From: Izhakiella capsodis
GTDB lineage: Bacteria; Pseudomonadota; Gammaproteobacteria; Enterobacterales; Enterobacteriaceae
NCBI RefSeq assembly: GCF_900115045.1
Contig: NZ_FOVC01000011.1
Span: 60,627-124,626 of the forward strand
Length of the DNA: 64,000 nt
Direction: 5' to 3'
The position numbers were made by a program, and so were the translations under genes. Shown one piece after another: positions 8,753 through 17,292 of this stretch; positions within the stretch are counted from its first letter, which is position 1, and each line of letters begins with the position of its first letter. The notes beneath the pieces are model-generated. The model was not told where the DNA came from and did no database searches. It saw nothing but the letters and a program-made list of their open reading frames with translations.

Positions 8753-9211
8753 ATGCGCAAACTTACAGCCGTCGTTGCGATTTTACCGCTGATGGTTAGT
8801 TGCTCTGCTACTCTGGCTGCAAACGTTACGACGAGTGATGAAGCGCATCAACAATATCGTGGAATGACGACAGGCAGTATGACGCAATTTCCTCGAAATC
8901 ACATGTTTGATGGCATTCAATTGACTGAGACGCAGCGTCAAAGGATGCGCGACTTGATGCAGCAGACGAGGCACGAACGGCCTTCCGTCGACATTACTGA
9001 CCTGGAAACATTGCATGAATTAACTACGGCAGACCAGTTTAATGTAGCGGCCTACCGAGCGGAGTTAGAGAAAATAGCTCAGGCGGAAGTTGAAAGGCAG
9101 CTTGAATTCGCCAGGGTCAGGCATCAGATGTATCAGCAATTAACGCCAGCGCAACGAGCAGTTTTAGAACAGAATTATCAGCAGCGTATGCATGAACTGC
9201 GTGAAAGATAG
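8753..9211 (+). CDS. cpxP: CpxP, periplasmic adaptor/inhibitor of the Cpx pathway
   Basis: Periplasmic protein that dampens CpxA and delivers misfolded proteins to DegP. The 152 residues (E. coli 166) start with a signal peptide (about 1-22, ending SATLAA) and include both LTxxQ family motifs: MFDGIQLTETQRQRMRDL and MYQQLTPAQRAVL. Between them is an extended helical region. The C-terminal tail after RMHELRER is about ten residues shorter than in E. coli. Divergent from cpxRA with a CpxR box between; its 3' UTR carries the CpxQ sRNA. Confidence 0.95.
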   Translation: MRKLTAVVAILPLMVSCSATLAANVTTSDEAHQQYRGMTTGSMTQFPRNHMFDGIQLTETQRQRMRDLMQQTRHERPSVDITDLETLHELTTADQFNVAAYRAELEKIAQAEVERQLEFARVRHQMYQQLTPAQRAVLEQNYQQRMHELRER

Positions 9212-9263
9212 AAGGTTAAATCGCTGCAAGTATTGAGTAAAAATCAGTAACAGAATATCCCTG

Positions 9264-9321
9264 TTTTCCTTGCCATAGACACCATCCCTGTCTTCCCCGC
9301 CATAATGGCGGGGTCTTTTTT
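9264..9321 (+). ncRNA. cpxQ: CpxQ small RNA, released from the cpxP 3' UTR
   Basis: The cpxP 3' UTR contains CCTTGCCATAGACACC, then CATCCCTGTCTTCCCC, then a terminator hairpin and T-tract. From memory this is essentially identical to E. coli/Salmonella CpxQ, an Hfq-bound sRNA of about 60 nt made by RNase E cleavage of cpxP mRNA, which represses envelope protein mRNAs during Cpx stress. The 5' end (about 9264, before the TTTTCC) is inferred from that homology. The seed region is far better conserved than the last codons of cpxP or the stem sequence, as expected for a pairing region. Confidence 0.9.
9295..9321 (+). terminator. Rho-independent terminator of cpxP and CpxQ
   Basis: Perfect eight-base stem CCCCGCCA (9295-9302) and TGGCGGGG (9306-9313), three-base loop, then TCTTTTTT. 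It forms the 3' end of CpxQ and the Hfq-binding U-tail. Confidence 0.95.
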
Positions 9322-9511
9322 ATCAGGTACTTAGAAAAAATCCTATATAAATCAATCCTCCTTGCAACAGCCATAAGCAGTAACAAGAAGGATACAGCGC
9401 TACGGGTGTAGACAAGATGTAGACAATATTGTCACACCGCCAGCCCGCCGCCTGAGAATTTAACGTCACTGTATGTTGCTGTAATGGGAGGATCGTTAAT
9501 TTTCGTATGTC

Positions 9512-9559
9512 CGGGATAACGCTGTAAAAAGGTGTATCGCGAGGCATATCGTTATCCCG
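9512..9559. repeat. 10-bp inverted repeat between cpxP and the TM2 gene
   Basis: CGGGATAACG at 9512-9521 is repeated as its exact complement CGTTATCCCG at 9550-9559, with 28 bases between. It lies in the 300-base non-coding stretch before the TM2 gene. No T-tract follows, so it is not a terminator; it could be a regulator site or a mobile-element remnant. Nothing else in 9322-9637 is recognisable except a TATAAT at 9595-9600. Confidence 0.6.
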
Positions 9560-9594
9560 ATGCGTATACCTTCTCTTTCGTCACCGGTCAGCGA

Positions 9595-9600
9595 TATAAT
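9595..9600 (+). promoter_or_regulatory. Candidate -10 element for the TM2 gene
   Basis: A consensus TATAAT lies 38 bases before the ATG at 9638. No good -35 hexamer is present at 16-18 bases upstream, so this is only a candidate promoter. Confidence 0.35.
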
Positions 9601-9637
9601 AAGCGTCTGCAATATGCATACAAATTGGCGAGATAAT

Positions 9638-9934
9638 ATGTCTGAAATGGTTTTTTGTCGGGGATGTGGAAAACCGATCCACAGTACGGCTAGATCCTGC
9701 CCGAATTGCGGTGCGATTCAGTATCCTGAAGGCCGCAAAAGCAAAGTGGCCGCAGCATTGCTGGCATTTTTCCTGGGGGGATTCGGGGTTCATAAATTTT
9801 ATTTAGGTCAGGTGGGGCTGGGTATTTTGTATCTGCTGTTTTGCTGGACGGCAATTCCGGCAATCATAGCCTTTATCGAATTCATCATTTATCTCTGTAT
9901 GTCTGACGAAAAATTTGCCCGTAAGTACGGTTGA
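9638..9934 (+). CDS. TM2-domain membrane protein with N-terminal zinc ribbon
   Basis: A 98-residue protein. Residues 5-22 form a small zinc ribbon with two CxxC pairs (CRGCGK and CPNCGA). After a basic linker GRKSKV come two membrane helices (about 38-55 and 60-85) with the TM2 signature GGFGVHKFYLGQ and a GLGILYLL turn. The family is widespread, and its function in bacteria is not established. The frame is open 26 codons upstream, but the ATG at 9638 begins directly before the zinc ribbon and gives the compact family size. It is not in the E. coli cpxP-fieF interval, so it is a lineage-specific insertion. Confidence 0.85.
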   Translation: MSEMVFCRGCGKPIHSTARSCPNCGAIQYPEGRKSKVAAALLAFFLGGFGVHKFYLGQVGLGILYLLFCWTAIPAIIAFIEFIIYLCMSDEKFARKYG

Positions 9935-10423
9935 TAGAGACGTATAGTCCCAGCTGGCGGCCATCGCACGTTAGAATCATCGTCGGCATTATTATCTAGC
10001 TGTCCTACTTAACTGATGGAGTCAGAATGTTATCAACAATGCTGGCGGCCATCCTGGCCCGGTTTATGGCACGGCAATCTTCCAAATTTAAGCTTCATCA
10101 ACCTCTATTACGCTTTCAGGCGTGATTAAATCACCGTTATAAATGTCAGTCTGGTTTTGTTTGCCAGCAGTTTGAACGCTACGTGGTAGAAAGCCTGTTT
10201 TATATGAGCGGCTCGATGGGAAGACTACGGCCTGTCTTCGTTTTTACTAGGCGGAATAAATTTGGGCGGCTTTCTTGGGTTGCTGACGCAATAATTTTTC
10301 GACCGGAGCAAAACAGGAGGCAGCGCTGTGTAGCCATTTTGTTTCAGGTCTCTGACACAGAGGCGTTTTGTTTTCCTGTTAGAATTGTAGTTTAAAGGAT
10401 CGAATAACTCAGAGATGTTATCT
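9935..10423. other. Intergenic region before fieF, no gene recognised
   Basis: About 490 bases without a convincing gene. A 32-codon frame begins at 10027 (MLSTMLAAILARF...) and a 70-codon frame at 10183, but neither resembles a family I know and both have weak initiation regions. It may contain decayed coding sequence. fieF starts within or at the end of this stretch. Confidence 0.4.
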
Positions 10424-11326
10424 ATGGATCATCAATACGGACGGCTGGTCAGCCGCGCCGCTTTTGCGGCAACGATAATGGCGCTGATGTTATTACTGAT
10501 TAAAATTTACGCCTGGTGGTATTCCGGTTCGGTCAGCTTATTGGCGTCTGTGGTCGATTCGTTAGTGGATATTGCCGCATCGCTGACTAATGTTCTGGTA
10601 GTGCGCTATTCGCTACAACCAGCCGATGAGGATCATCGTTTTGGCCACGGAAAAGCGGAGTCACTGGCTGCGTTGGCGCAAAGTATGTTTATTTCCGGCT
10701 CGGCACTTTTCCTATTGTTGACCGGGTTTAAACACCTGGTTGAACCTCAATTGATGCAAGGCACCGGTCTTGGCGTTGTCGTTACGCTGATTGCGCTTTT
10801 CAGTACCCTTATCCTGGTATCTTTTCAGCGCTGGGTGATACGCAAAACGCGCAGCCAGGTGGTACGTGCGGATATGTTGCATTATCAGGCTGATGTAATG
10901 ATGAACGGCGCAATTTTGATAGCACTGGTGCTGAGTTGGCATGGCTTTCTGCAAGCCGATGCGCTTTTCGCTCTGGGGATTGGCATTTATATTCTCTACA
11001 GTGCTTTGCGTATGGGGCATGAGGCCGTGCAGGTCCTGCTCGATCGAGCTTTGCCAGATGAAGAGCGTCAGGAAATTATTTCAATTGTTTCTGGCTGGCC
11101 AGGCATTGATGGGGCACACGAGTTACGTACCAGAATATCAGGTCCGACGCGTTTTATTCAGCTACATCTGGAAATGAATGATAGTCTGGCATTGGTAGAT
11201 GCCCATAAGGTCGCCGAGCAAATGGAGCTGGCGCTATTAAGAAAATTCCCTGGCTCGGATATCATTATTCATATTGATCCTTGCTCGGTGGTGCCGCTCG
11301 ATCGTCGTGGGCAGTACGAGTTATAG
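10424..11326 (+). CDS. fieF: FieF, ferrous-iron/zinc efflux CDF transporter
   Basis: Inner-membrane cation diffusion facilitator that exports Fe2+ and Zn2+ in exchange for protons. The 300 residues have six membrane helices, metal-site residues in SLVDIAASLTN (DxxxD) and HYQADVMMNG (HxxxD), and HRFGHGKAESLAAL. The C-terminal cytoplasmic domain (about 210-290) has HLEMNDSL and IIHIDPCS. I prefer the ATG at 10424, which gives the E. coli length; an ATG three codons earlier (10415) sits closer to CAGAG and could also be used. pfkA follows in the same direction. Confidence 0.95.
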   Translation: MDHQYGRLVSRAAFAATIMALMLLLIKIYAWWYSGSVSLLASVVDSLVDIAASLTNVLVVRYSLQPADEDHRFGHGKAESLAALAQSMFISGSALFLLLTGFKHLVEPQLMQGTGLGVVVTLIALFSTLILVSFQRWVIRKTRSQVVRADMLHYQADVMMNGAILIALVLSWHGFLQADALFALGIGIYILYSALRMGHEAVQVLLDRALPDEERQEIISIVSGWPGIDGAHELRTRISGPTRFIQLHLEMNDSLALVDAHKVAEQMELALLRKFPGSDIIIHIDPCSVVPLDRRGQYEL

Positions 11327-11407
11327 CTGGCTATCTATGCAATTGAAGCGGGAATTCCGGGGCAGCCATGTTAAAATGTGAAAAATAATAGCCGGATGTT
11401 GTCTGAC

Positions 11408-11421
11408 CTGAATCAATTCAG
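11408..11421. promoter_or_regulatory. Cra (FruR) operator upstream of pfkA
   Basis: CTGAATCAATTCAG is a palindrome (two central mismatched bases) close to the Cra consensus (TGAATCGATTCA core). It lies about 120 bases before pfkA, a gene known to be repressed by Cra in E. coli. A TATAGT at 11436-11441 is a plausible -10, which would place the operator over the -35 region. Operator call is a motif match; regulation is inferred. Confidence 0.75.
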
Positions 11422-11539
11422 CATCAGGTCTTTGATATAGTATAGCTATTAATCATTTTAATGCCGGTGGTACATTACCATTGCCAAAACGGCTTTGCCG
11501 GCCAGGAATTCAATGAGCTTCAACAGTATAGAGGTTGTC

Positions 11540-12502
11540 ATGATCAAAAAAATCGGTGTACTGACAAGCGGCGGCGACGCACCCGGAATGAATGCCGCCA
11601 TACGTGGTGTGGTGCGTGCAGCGCTGAGTGAAGGACTGGAAGTTTTTGGCATTTATGATGGCTATCTTGGCTTGTATGAAGATCGGATGATTAATCTGGA
11701 CCGCTACAGCGTTTCTGACATGATAAACCGCGGTGGTACTTTCCTGGGTTCCGCGCGTTTTCCGGAGTTTCGTAATGAAGAAGTGCGGGCGATTGCCATT
11801 GATAATATGAAAAAACGCGGTATTGACGCGCTGGTTGTCATTGGCGGCGATGGTTCTTACATGGGCGCAAAGCGTCTGACCGAAATGGGCTTCCCATGTA
11901 TTGGTCTGCCAGGAACTATTGATAACGACGTCGCCGGCACTGACTACACTATTGGTTATTTTACCGCGCTGGAAACCGTGGTAGAGGCGATCGACCGACT
12001 GCGTGATACTTCTTCTTCTCATCAACGTATTTCAATTGTTGAAGTTATGGGGCGCTACTGTGGCGATTTGACTCTCGCTGCTGCGATAGCGGGTGGTTGT
12101 GAATTTATTGTATTACCGGAAACGCCTTATACCCGTGAAGAGCTGCTGGAGGAAATAAAAGCTGGCATTGCCAAAGGCAAAAAACATGCGATTGTCGCGA
12201 TTACCGAGCATATCTGCGATATTAATGAGCTGGCTCGCTATATTGAAACTGAAACCAAGCGAGAAACCCGCTCAACGGTGCTGGGACATATTCAGCGCGG
12301 CGGCGCACCGGTGGCCTATGATCGTATTCTTGCCTCACGTATGGGTGCCTATTCGATAGAGTTGCTATTACAGGGTTATGGTGGGCGCTGCGTTGGAATT
12401 CAGAATGAAAAGATGGTGCATCATGACATTATCGACGCCATTGAAAACATGAAGCGGCCGTTTAAAAGCGACTGGCTGGAAATGGCGAAAAAACTTTATT
12501 GA
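11540..12502 (+). CDS. pfkA: PfkA, ATP-dependent 6-phosphofructokinase I
   Basis: Phosphorylates fructose 6-phosphate to fructose 1,6-bisphosphate, the committed step of glycolysis. The 320 residues (E. coli 320) begin MIKKIGVLTSGGDAPGMNA and include the ATP loop GGDGSY, the catalytic PGTIDNDVAGTDYTIG with the base Asp, the MGRYCGDL segment and the effector-site region GHIQRGGAPVAYDR. The frame is open 15 codons upstream, but the ATG at 11540 is preceded by a GAGGTTGTC stretch and gives the exact family length. A terminator follows at once, so it is a single-gene unit with a Cra operator upstream. Confidence 0.98.
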   Translation: MIKKIGVLTSGGDAPGMNAAIRGVVRAALSEGLEVFGIYDGYLGLYEDRMINLDRYSVSDMINRGGTFLGSARFPEFRNEEVRAIAIDNMKKRGIDALVVIGGDGSYMGAKRLTEMGFPCIGLPGTIDNDVAGTDYTIGYFTALETVVEAIDRLRDTSSSHQRISIVEVMGRYCGDLTLAAAIAGGCEFIVLPETPYTREELLEEIKAGIAKGKKHAIVAITEHICDINELARYIETETKRETRSTVLGHIQRGGAPVAYDRILASRMGAYSIELLLQGYGGRCVGIQNEKMVHHDIIDAIENMKRPFKSDWLEMAKKLY

Positions 12503-12510
12503 TTTATCAG

Positions 12511-12533
12511 GGCGCTGGTTTAAGCGCCTTTTT
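12511..12533 (+). terminator. Rho-independent terminator of pfkA
   Basis: Stem GGCGCT (12511-12516) and AGCGCC (12523-12528) with a six-base loop, then TTTTT. Confidence 0.85.
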
Positions 12534-12640
12534 GATATTCAGTATATTCTATAAAGTTATTACATTTTATTTTTAATTCTTTAATATTTTGGTAGGTCTG
12601 TGTCACGCTCTACTTATCCATTATCCTGGAGAGCGTAATA

Positions 12641-13636
12641 ATGAAAAAGTGGCGTGTCGGCGCTGTCCTGCTGCTGGCCTCTGGCAGCGTGCTGGCGAAA
12701 GATATAAATCTGCTAAACGTTTCATATGACCCGACGCGCGAATTGTATGATCAATATAATCAGGCGTTCTCTGCATATTATAAAAAACAAACCGGCGATA
12801 ATGTCACTATTCGTCAGTCCCATGGAGGGTCGGGTAAGCAGGCGACCTCGGTTATTAACGGTATTCGCGCCGACGTAGTGACGCTGGCGCTACAATCGGA
12901 CATCGACGCGATTGCTCAACGCGGACGCATTGACAAGAACTGGATTAAACGCCTGCCTGATAACTCCGCGCCTTATACCTCCACCATCGTTTTTCTGGTA
13001 CGCAAAGGCAATCCAAAGCAGATCCATGATTGGCGCGACCTTACGAAACCCGGCATCTCAATTATTACACCAAATCCGAAAACTTCCGGCGGAGCGCGCT
13101 GGAATTATCTGGCAGCCTGGGGCTACGCCCTCGACCAAAACCATGCGGATCAGCAGAAGGCGCTAAAGTTTGTACGCGCGCTGTTTAAAAATGTCACCGT
13201 GCAGGATCCCGGCGCACGTAGCGCGACAAATACCTTTGTGGAGCGCGGGCTGGGTGATGTCCTGATTGCATGGGAAAATGAAGCCTATATGGCAGTAAAT
13301 AAGCTGCACGGTGGCAACGACAAGTTTGAAATCGTTACGCCGAGCGAGTCTATTCTCGCTGAGCCTACCGTATCCGTTGTGGATAAAGTGGTAGAGCAGC
13401 GCGATACGCGTAAAGTAGCCGAGGATTACCTTAAATATCTCTATTCGCCGGAAGGACAGACCATTGCGGCAGAAAATTTTTATCGACCGCGTGATCCCGT
13501 GGTGGCCAAAAAATTCGCACATCTGTTCGCTACGATAAAGCTGTTTACCATTGATGAGAAGTTCGGTGGCTGGCAAAAGGCGCAGAAAGCGCATTTTGCC
13601 GATGGAGGCTCCTATGATCAGGTAATGAAGCCTTGA
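12641..13636 (+). CDS. sbp: Sbp, periplasmic sulfate-binding protein
   Basis: Periplasmic receptor of the sulfate ABC importer. The 331 residues (E. coli 329) start with a signal peptide (1-19, ending SVLA before KDINLLN). Family motifs are all present: NVSYDPTRELY, the sulfate-contacting SHGGSGKQATSV, RLPDNSAPYTSTIVFLVRKGNP, GGARWNYLAAWGYAL and the YLYSPEGQ segment. The transporter core genes are not nearby, as in E. coli where sbp is also alone beside pfkA. A CysB-regulated promoter is expected in the AT-rich stretch 12540-12620, but I cannot point to a definite site. Confidence 0.97.
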   Translation: MKKWRVGAVLLLASGSVLAKDINLLNVSYDPTRELYDQYNQAFSAYYKKQTGDNVTIRQSHGGSGKQATSVINGIRADVVTLALQSDIDAIAQRGRIDKNWIKRLPDNSAPYTSTIVFLVRKGNPKQIHDWRDLTKPGISIITPNPKTSGGARWNYLAAWGYALDQNHADQQKALKFVRALFKNVTVQDPGARSATNTFVERGLGDVLIAWENEAYMAVNKLHGGNDKFEIVTPSESILAEPTVSVVDKVVEQRDTRKVAEDYLKYLYSPEGQTIAAENFYRPRDPVVAKKFAHLFATIKLFTIDEKFGGWQKAQKAHFADGGSYDQVMKP

Positions 13637-13732
13637 GCGTCATAATCTCTGATTGCTGCGATGTAAGATTTGCATGATCTTCACCTCTGGTTCCATTACT
13701 TTAATATTTAATGATTACCAGGGGTGGCTGTG

Positions 13733-14518
13733 ATGAAAGGACGAAAGCTCTTTTTCATTGGATTTTGCATTGTCATACTGTTCGCGCTTGTCGCCGGTGG
13801 TTATCTGGCATTTATCTTCCATAAAAACTCCGACGCGCTGTGGCGAATCATTAGCCAGCAGTGTGTTCCTAATCAGATCGCGCATCAGACACCGGCCCCC
13901 TGCCAGGAAGTTGATTTACGCAATGGCTTTGTGGTGATGAAAGACCGTAACGGCCCGCTGCAGTTTTTACTGATGCCCATCGAACCTATAAACGGTATCG
14001 AAAGTCCGGCACTGCTTCATCCCACGAAAGCTAATTTTTTTGCTGAAGCATGGTATGCCCGACACTACGCTGAGGCGCTTTACGGAAAGAGGCTGGATAG
14101 CTCTATTTTTTCCCTTGCGGTAAATTCCCCCTGGGGACGTACACAAAATCAGCTGCATATCCATATATCCTGCCTGCAGCCTGATGTTCGTCAGCGGCTT
14201 GATACGCTGGTATCGCAGCTTGATAGCCGCTGGCGTAGAGAGAAGCTGAATCAGCACGAGTGGTTAATAAAAGCCGTTTCACGTGACGAATTCAACCATA
14301 AGAGTCCATTTATATTCCTTGCCAATGGTGTTCCTGGCGCCCGGGAAAAAATGGGGAATTATGGGATAGCTATTGCGGTGCTAAGTGATGGGCGTCGGGC
14401 GATCATGGCCATTCAGCGCAACCTGCTTACCCTCAACCGTGCTTCAGCCGAAGAGATCCAGGACCATAGTTGCGCGCTGGTATATGGCCATAGCAGCGCG
14501 CCCGCTGTAGCAAAATAA
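13733..14518 (+). CDS. cdh: Cdh, CDP-diacylglycerol diphosphatase
   Basis: Hydrolyses CDP-diacylglycerol to phosphatidate and CMP at the inner membrane. The 261 residues (E. coli about 251) have one N-terminal membrane anchor (about 6-27), a conserved C-x-C pair region (SQQCVPNQ, APCQEVDL) and the HIT-like active-site motif QNQLHIHISC. I start at the ATG at 13733, eight bases after AGGGG; a GTG three codons earlier overlaps that ribosome binding site. It follows sbp as in E. coli and converges on yhjD with only one base between the stops. Confidence 0.93.
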   Translation: MKGRKLFFIGFCIVILFALVAGGYLAFIFHKNSDALWRIISQQCVPNQIAHQTPAPCQEVDLRNGFVVMKDRNGPLQFLLMPIEPINGIESPALLHPTKANFFAEAWYARHYAEALYGKRLDSSIFSLAVNSPWGRTQNQLHIHISCLQPDVRQRLDTLVSQLDSRWRREKLNQHEWLIKAVSRDEFNHKSPFIFLANGVPGAREKMGNYGIAIAVLSDGRRAIMAIQRNLLTLNRASAEEIQDHSCALVYGHSSAPAVAK

Positions 14519-14519
14519 A

Positions 14520-15533
14520 TTAGTGAGGATCATCGTCTTCAACCGGCTTATCGTCCTTGTATTCGGCAGTGGCTATCCAGGCCGAGCAGAACAGCGTCAG
14601 GCGGGCAAATAAGTAAAAGAAGGCCATTAATCCGAGAACTGAACCAAATGCAGCCCCTGAAGGGGAAGTAGCCAGTTTAGGTAGTGTTAGCGTCATAACG
14701 AATTTAATCACTTCAAAGCCAATTGCGGCCAGCAGCGTGCCGCGAAACAGGGCTTTCTTGCGCGGTTTGTGGCGGGGTAATCTCCAGAATATCCATAAGA
14801 AAAGCAAATAGTTAGCCAGAACAGAAATGCTGGTTGCAATCAGGGTCAATGCCGGTTTCAGCCATTCAATATGCTCAAGTCCCAGCGCTGTTACGATAGC
14901 ATTTTGCGCCGACCCGGCAACCGAGGTGAGGGTCAGCGTAATAATCAGTGCCAAAACCAGCCCGATCAGAGAGATGAAATCCCGGATATATTTACGCCAA
15001 AATTTTTCTTGATCCTGTGGGTTGCGCTCCCATACGTCGCGCGACTGAGCGCGAACGGCCTCGCGCAGATTACCCATCCAGCTGATGCCGGAATAGAGCG
15101 CGACCAGCAAACCCGTTAAACCAACGGTGGTTCGTTGTTGTACTGCTGTATTGACGGTATTTTTCAGGGTGTTCGCCAGGTTTGGATCGCTAATATTATT
15201 GGCGATTTTATTAATCAGTTCGGTAAGCAGGCCCGGATGCGATGCCAGAATGAAACCGATGGCGGCGAAAGATACCATCAGGATAGGGATCAGAGACAAA
15301 AATGAAAAGTAGGTAATGGCGGCGCCAAACTGACTGCCGAGTCGATCGTTAAAACGTTCACCGGTGCGTATTAAGTGTGCTACTGCTGGAATTGCCTGAA
15401 ACCAGCTGACAAAACGGGAAACCCGGCTAATTGACTGATCTACGGTTTTATTACCGGTTTTAATATTGATCAGTGGCTGGGCATCGCCGTTGTTTTTCTC
15501 CTGCGGACGGGGAGTATGATGATTGTCCGTCAT
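14520..15533 (-). CDS. yhjD: YhjD, inner-membrane YihY/BrkB-family protein
   Basis: A 337-residue polytopic membrane protein, same length as E. coli YhjD and much closer to it than to YihY: RTGERFNDRLGSQFGAAITYFSFLS, WMGNLREAVRAQSRDVWERNPQDQEKFW and SPSGAAFGSVLGLMAFFYLFARL. About six membrane helices follow a hydrophilic N-terminus of about 50 residues. Function is not settled; in E. coli a yhjD mutation permits growth without Kdo, which suggests a role in lipid A or envelope lipid transport. In E. coli yhjD is far away, so its place between cdh and tpiA is a rearrangement relative to that genome. Confidence 0.9.
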   Translation of the reverse strand: MTDNHHTPRPQEKNNGDAQPLINIKTGNKTVDQSISRVSRFVSWFQAIPAVAHLIRTGERFNDRLGSQFGAAITYFSFLSLIPILMVSFAAIGFILASHPGLLTELINKIANNISDPNLANTLKNTVNTAVQQRTTVGLTGLLVALYSGISWMGNLREAVRAQSRDVWERNPQDQEKFWRKYIRDFISLIGLVLALIITLTLTSVAGSAQNAIVTALGLEHIEWLKPALTLIATSISVLANYLLFLWIFWRLPRHKPRKKALFRGTLLAAIGFEVIKFVMTLTLPKLATSPSGAAFGSVLGLMAFFYLFARLTLFCSAWIATAEYKDDKPVEDDDPH

Positions 15534-15776
15534 GAAACCTTTTTTCCTTTGCCAGTAAGATTCTTAGCTAGTATAGCCTTCATGGCTCAAGGTGCCTCTC
15601 CAATGACGGATTCAGTCGATTGATAAAAATATGAACGCGTTGGCCCTGATTGTTCGGGTTCTCTGTGGAAAGCGGTGGGCAATTAGCTTTGTCAGCCGCT
15701 TATTTTAATCGGGTCAACCTTTAAGACTGTATATCCTGCATAAACCAGAATGGTCGGTTGAGGGGTAGCCAGAGAT

Positions 15777-15806
15777 AAAAAAACCACCTGCAAGCAGGTG
15801 GTTTTT
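15777..15806. terminator. Bidirectional terminator downstream of tpiA
   Basis: Stem CCACCTG (15784-15790) and CAGGTGG (15795-15801) with a CAAG loop, seven A on the left and five T on the right. It is well placed to end tpiA transcription on the minus strand. No recognisable gene lies in 15534-15776 between yhjD and this hairpin. Confidence 0.9.
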
Positions 15807-15819
15807 ACAGGCAATTCGC

Positions 15820-16587
15820 TTAGCCGTTTTTAGCTTGCGCGGCGGCTTTAACGATGGCACTGAAGGCGTCAGCTTTCAGTGAGGCACCGCCAACCAGCGC
15901 GCCATCGATATCTGGCTGAGCAAACAGCTCCGACGCGTTTTTATCATTGACTGAACCGCCGTATTGCAGGATTAGCTGCTGTGCAACAGCCGCATTCTTT
16001 TTGGCAATGTGGTCACGAATAAACTTATGTACAGCCTGGGCCTGGGCAGGCGTAGCGGATTTACCGGTGCCGATTGCCCAAACAGGCTCATAAGCAATAA
16101 CAGTATTGTTAAACGCTTCGACACCCAGTGTGTTCAGCACGGCATCAATTTGACGGGAGCAGACCTCTTTCGTTTTGCCCGCTTCGTTTTCAGCTTCGGT
16201 TTCGCCAATACACAATACCGGGATCAGGCCAGCATCTTTAAGTACAGCGAATTTCTTAGCGACAAGCTCATCGCTCTCTTTATGATAGGTACGGCGCTCA
16301 GAATGGCCAATAATAACGTAACGGACGCCGATGTCTTTCAGCATCTCTGCGGAGATCTCACCGGTAAATGCGCCGTTGAGATTAATGTCTACGTTCTGAG
16401 CACTCAGCGTAATGTGGCTGCCAGCAATATCCTGATGAGCCTGCCCCAGATACATCACCGGAGGCGCAATAGCGACATCACAGCCGTCTACGCTGCTCAG
16501 CGCGTTACGCAGACCGGCGATCAGGTCGGCCGTCATATGTTTGCTACCGTTGAGCTTCCAGTTCCCCATTACTAATGGATGTCGCAT
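15820..16587 (-). CDS. tpiA: TpiA, triosephosphate isomerase
   Basis: Interconverts dihydroxyacetone phosphate and glyceraldehyde 3-phosphate. The 255 residues match E. coli TpiA, with the substrate Lys in GNWKLNG (residue 11), the catalytic His in IIGHSERR, the catalytic Glu in AYEPVWAIGTG and the phosphate loop YGGSVN. Two ATGs are adjacent; I chose the second (16587) because GGAGG lies five bases from it but only two from the first, and it gives the MRHPLVMGNW start. A strong terminator follows the gene. Confidence 0.98.
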   Translation of the reverse strand: MRHPLVMGNWKLNGSKHMTADLIAGLRNALSSVDGCDVAIAPPVMYLGQAHQDIAGSHITLSAQNVDINLNGAFTGEISAEMLKDIGVRYVIIGHSERRTYHKESDELVAKKFAVLKDAGLIPVLCIGETEAENEAGKTKEVCSRQIDAVLNTLGVEAFNNTVIAYEPVWAIGTGKSATPAQAQAVHKFIRDHIAKKNAAVAQQLILQYGGSVNDKNASELFAQPDIDGALVGGASLKADAFSAIVKAAAQAKNG

Positions 16588-16692
16588 CATATCCTCCACG
16601 CGAAACGCGATAGTGTTAATCTGACCGCCCGGTGGGCGGCATAATCTGCCTGACAGTATAAAGATCAAAAGGCCGTAGGGCTTTGCTTTTTG

Positions 16693-17292
16693 TCATTTTG
16701 TCTGGTTATCGGGAGCCAGAACCAGCTTAAGTGGCTCAATGGCCAGGGTAATTCCCTTTTCGCCATTGTCGGCGACGACGTATCGCAACGCGCCTTCATT
16801 TTTAGCTACGTAGCGCTGTCCTTTGCCTTCCGCCAGCAGGGTTGTTACCCGATTCAGGCTTTGTTCTTCATTAAGCATCGGTTCGAAGTAGCGCACGAAG
16901 GCTGCCATGTAGGCCAGTGCCTTATCATAGGCCGTTTTCTGCTCCGGCCCCTGGACGGGTAGCCAGGTGATTTGTAGGGTTTTGATTTTCCCTGTGCCGC
17001 GTTCCAGTGCCGTTGACGAGTAAAGGTTTTCATTAATTTTACTGGCGGCTCGCGTCAGATTGCTCTTGTCACTCCGGTTATCGATTGCCCGGTATTCGCT
17101 TAGCGGAAGTGAAGGATTACTGGCATTGTATTTCTCACGAAACTGACCGATTGTCATATCAAAAGTGGGCGCTCCAGTCAGCAAATATGCCGCCATTGGC
17201 ATTTGGGCGCTTTGTTCCTGGGGATCGGCGTGACACAGACCGCTAATCAAAATAGAGACCGCTATTAAGCCTGTACGCAGCAAGTTGTTCAT
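16693..17292 (-). CDS. yiiQ: YiiQ, DUF1454 family periplasmic protein
   Basis: A 199-residue protein, identical in length to E. coli YiiQ. It has an N-terminal signal peptide (about 1-22, ending GLCHA) and the DUF1454 segments APTFDMTIGQFREKYN, NLTRAASKINENLYSS and TAYDKALAYMAAFVRYF. The family is restricted to enterobacteria, and its function is unknown. It lies upstream of tpiA on the same strand, separated by about 100 bases, as in E. coli. Confidence 0.9.
   Translation of the reverse strand: MNNLLRTGLIAVSILISGLCHADPQEQSAQMPMAAYLLTGAPTFDMTIGQFREKYNASNPSLPLSEYRAIDNRSDKSNLTRAASKINENLYSSTALERGTGKIKTLQITWLPVQGPEQKTAYDKALAYMAAFVRYFEPMLNEEQSLNRVTTLLAEGKGQRYVAKNEGALRYVVADNGEKGITLAIEPLKLVLAPDNQTK

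Noticed and set aside
10183..10395. 70-codon frame before fieF as a gene
   Set aside because: Composition and start context are poor and no family is recognised.
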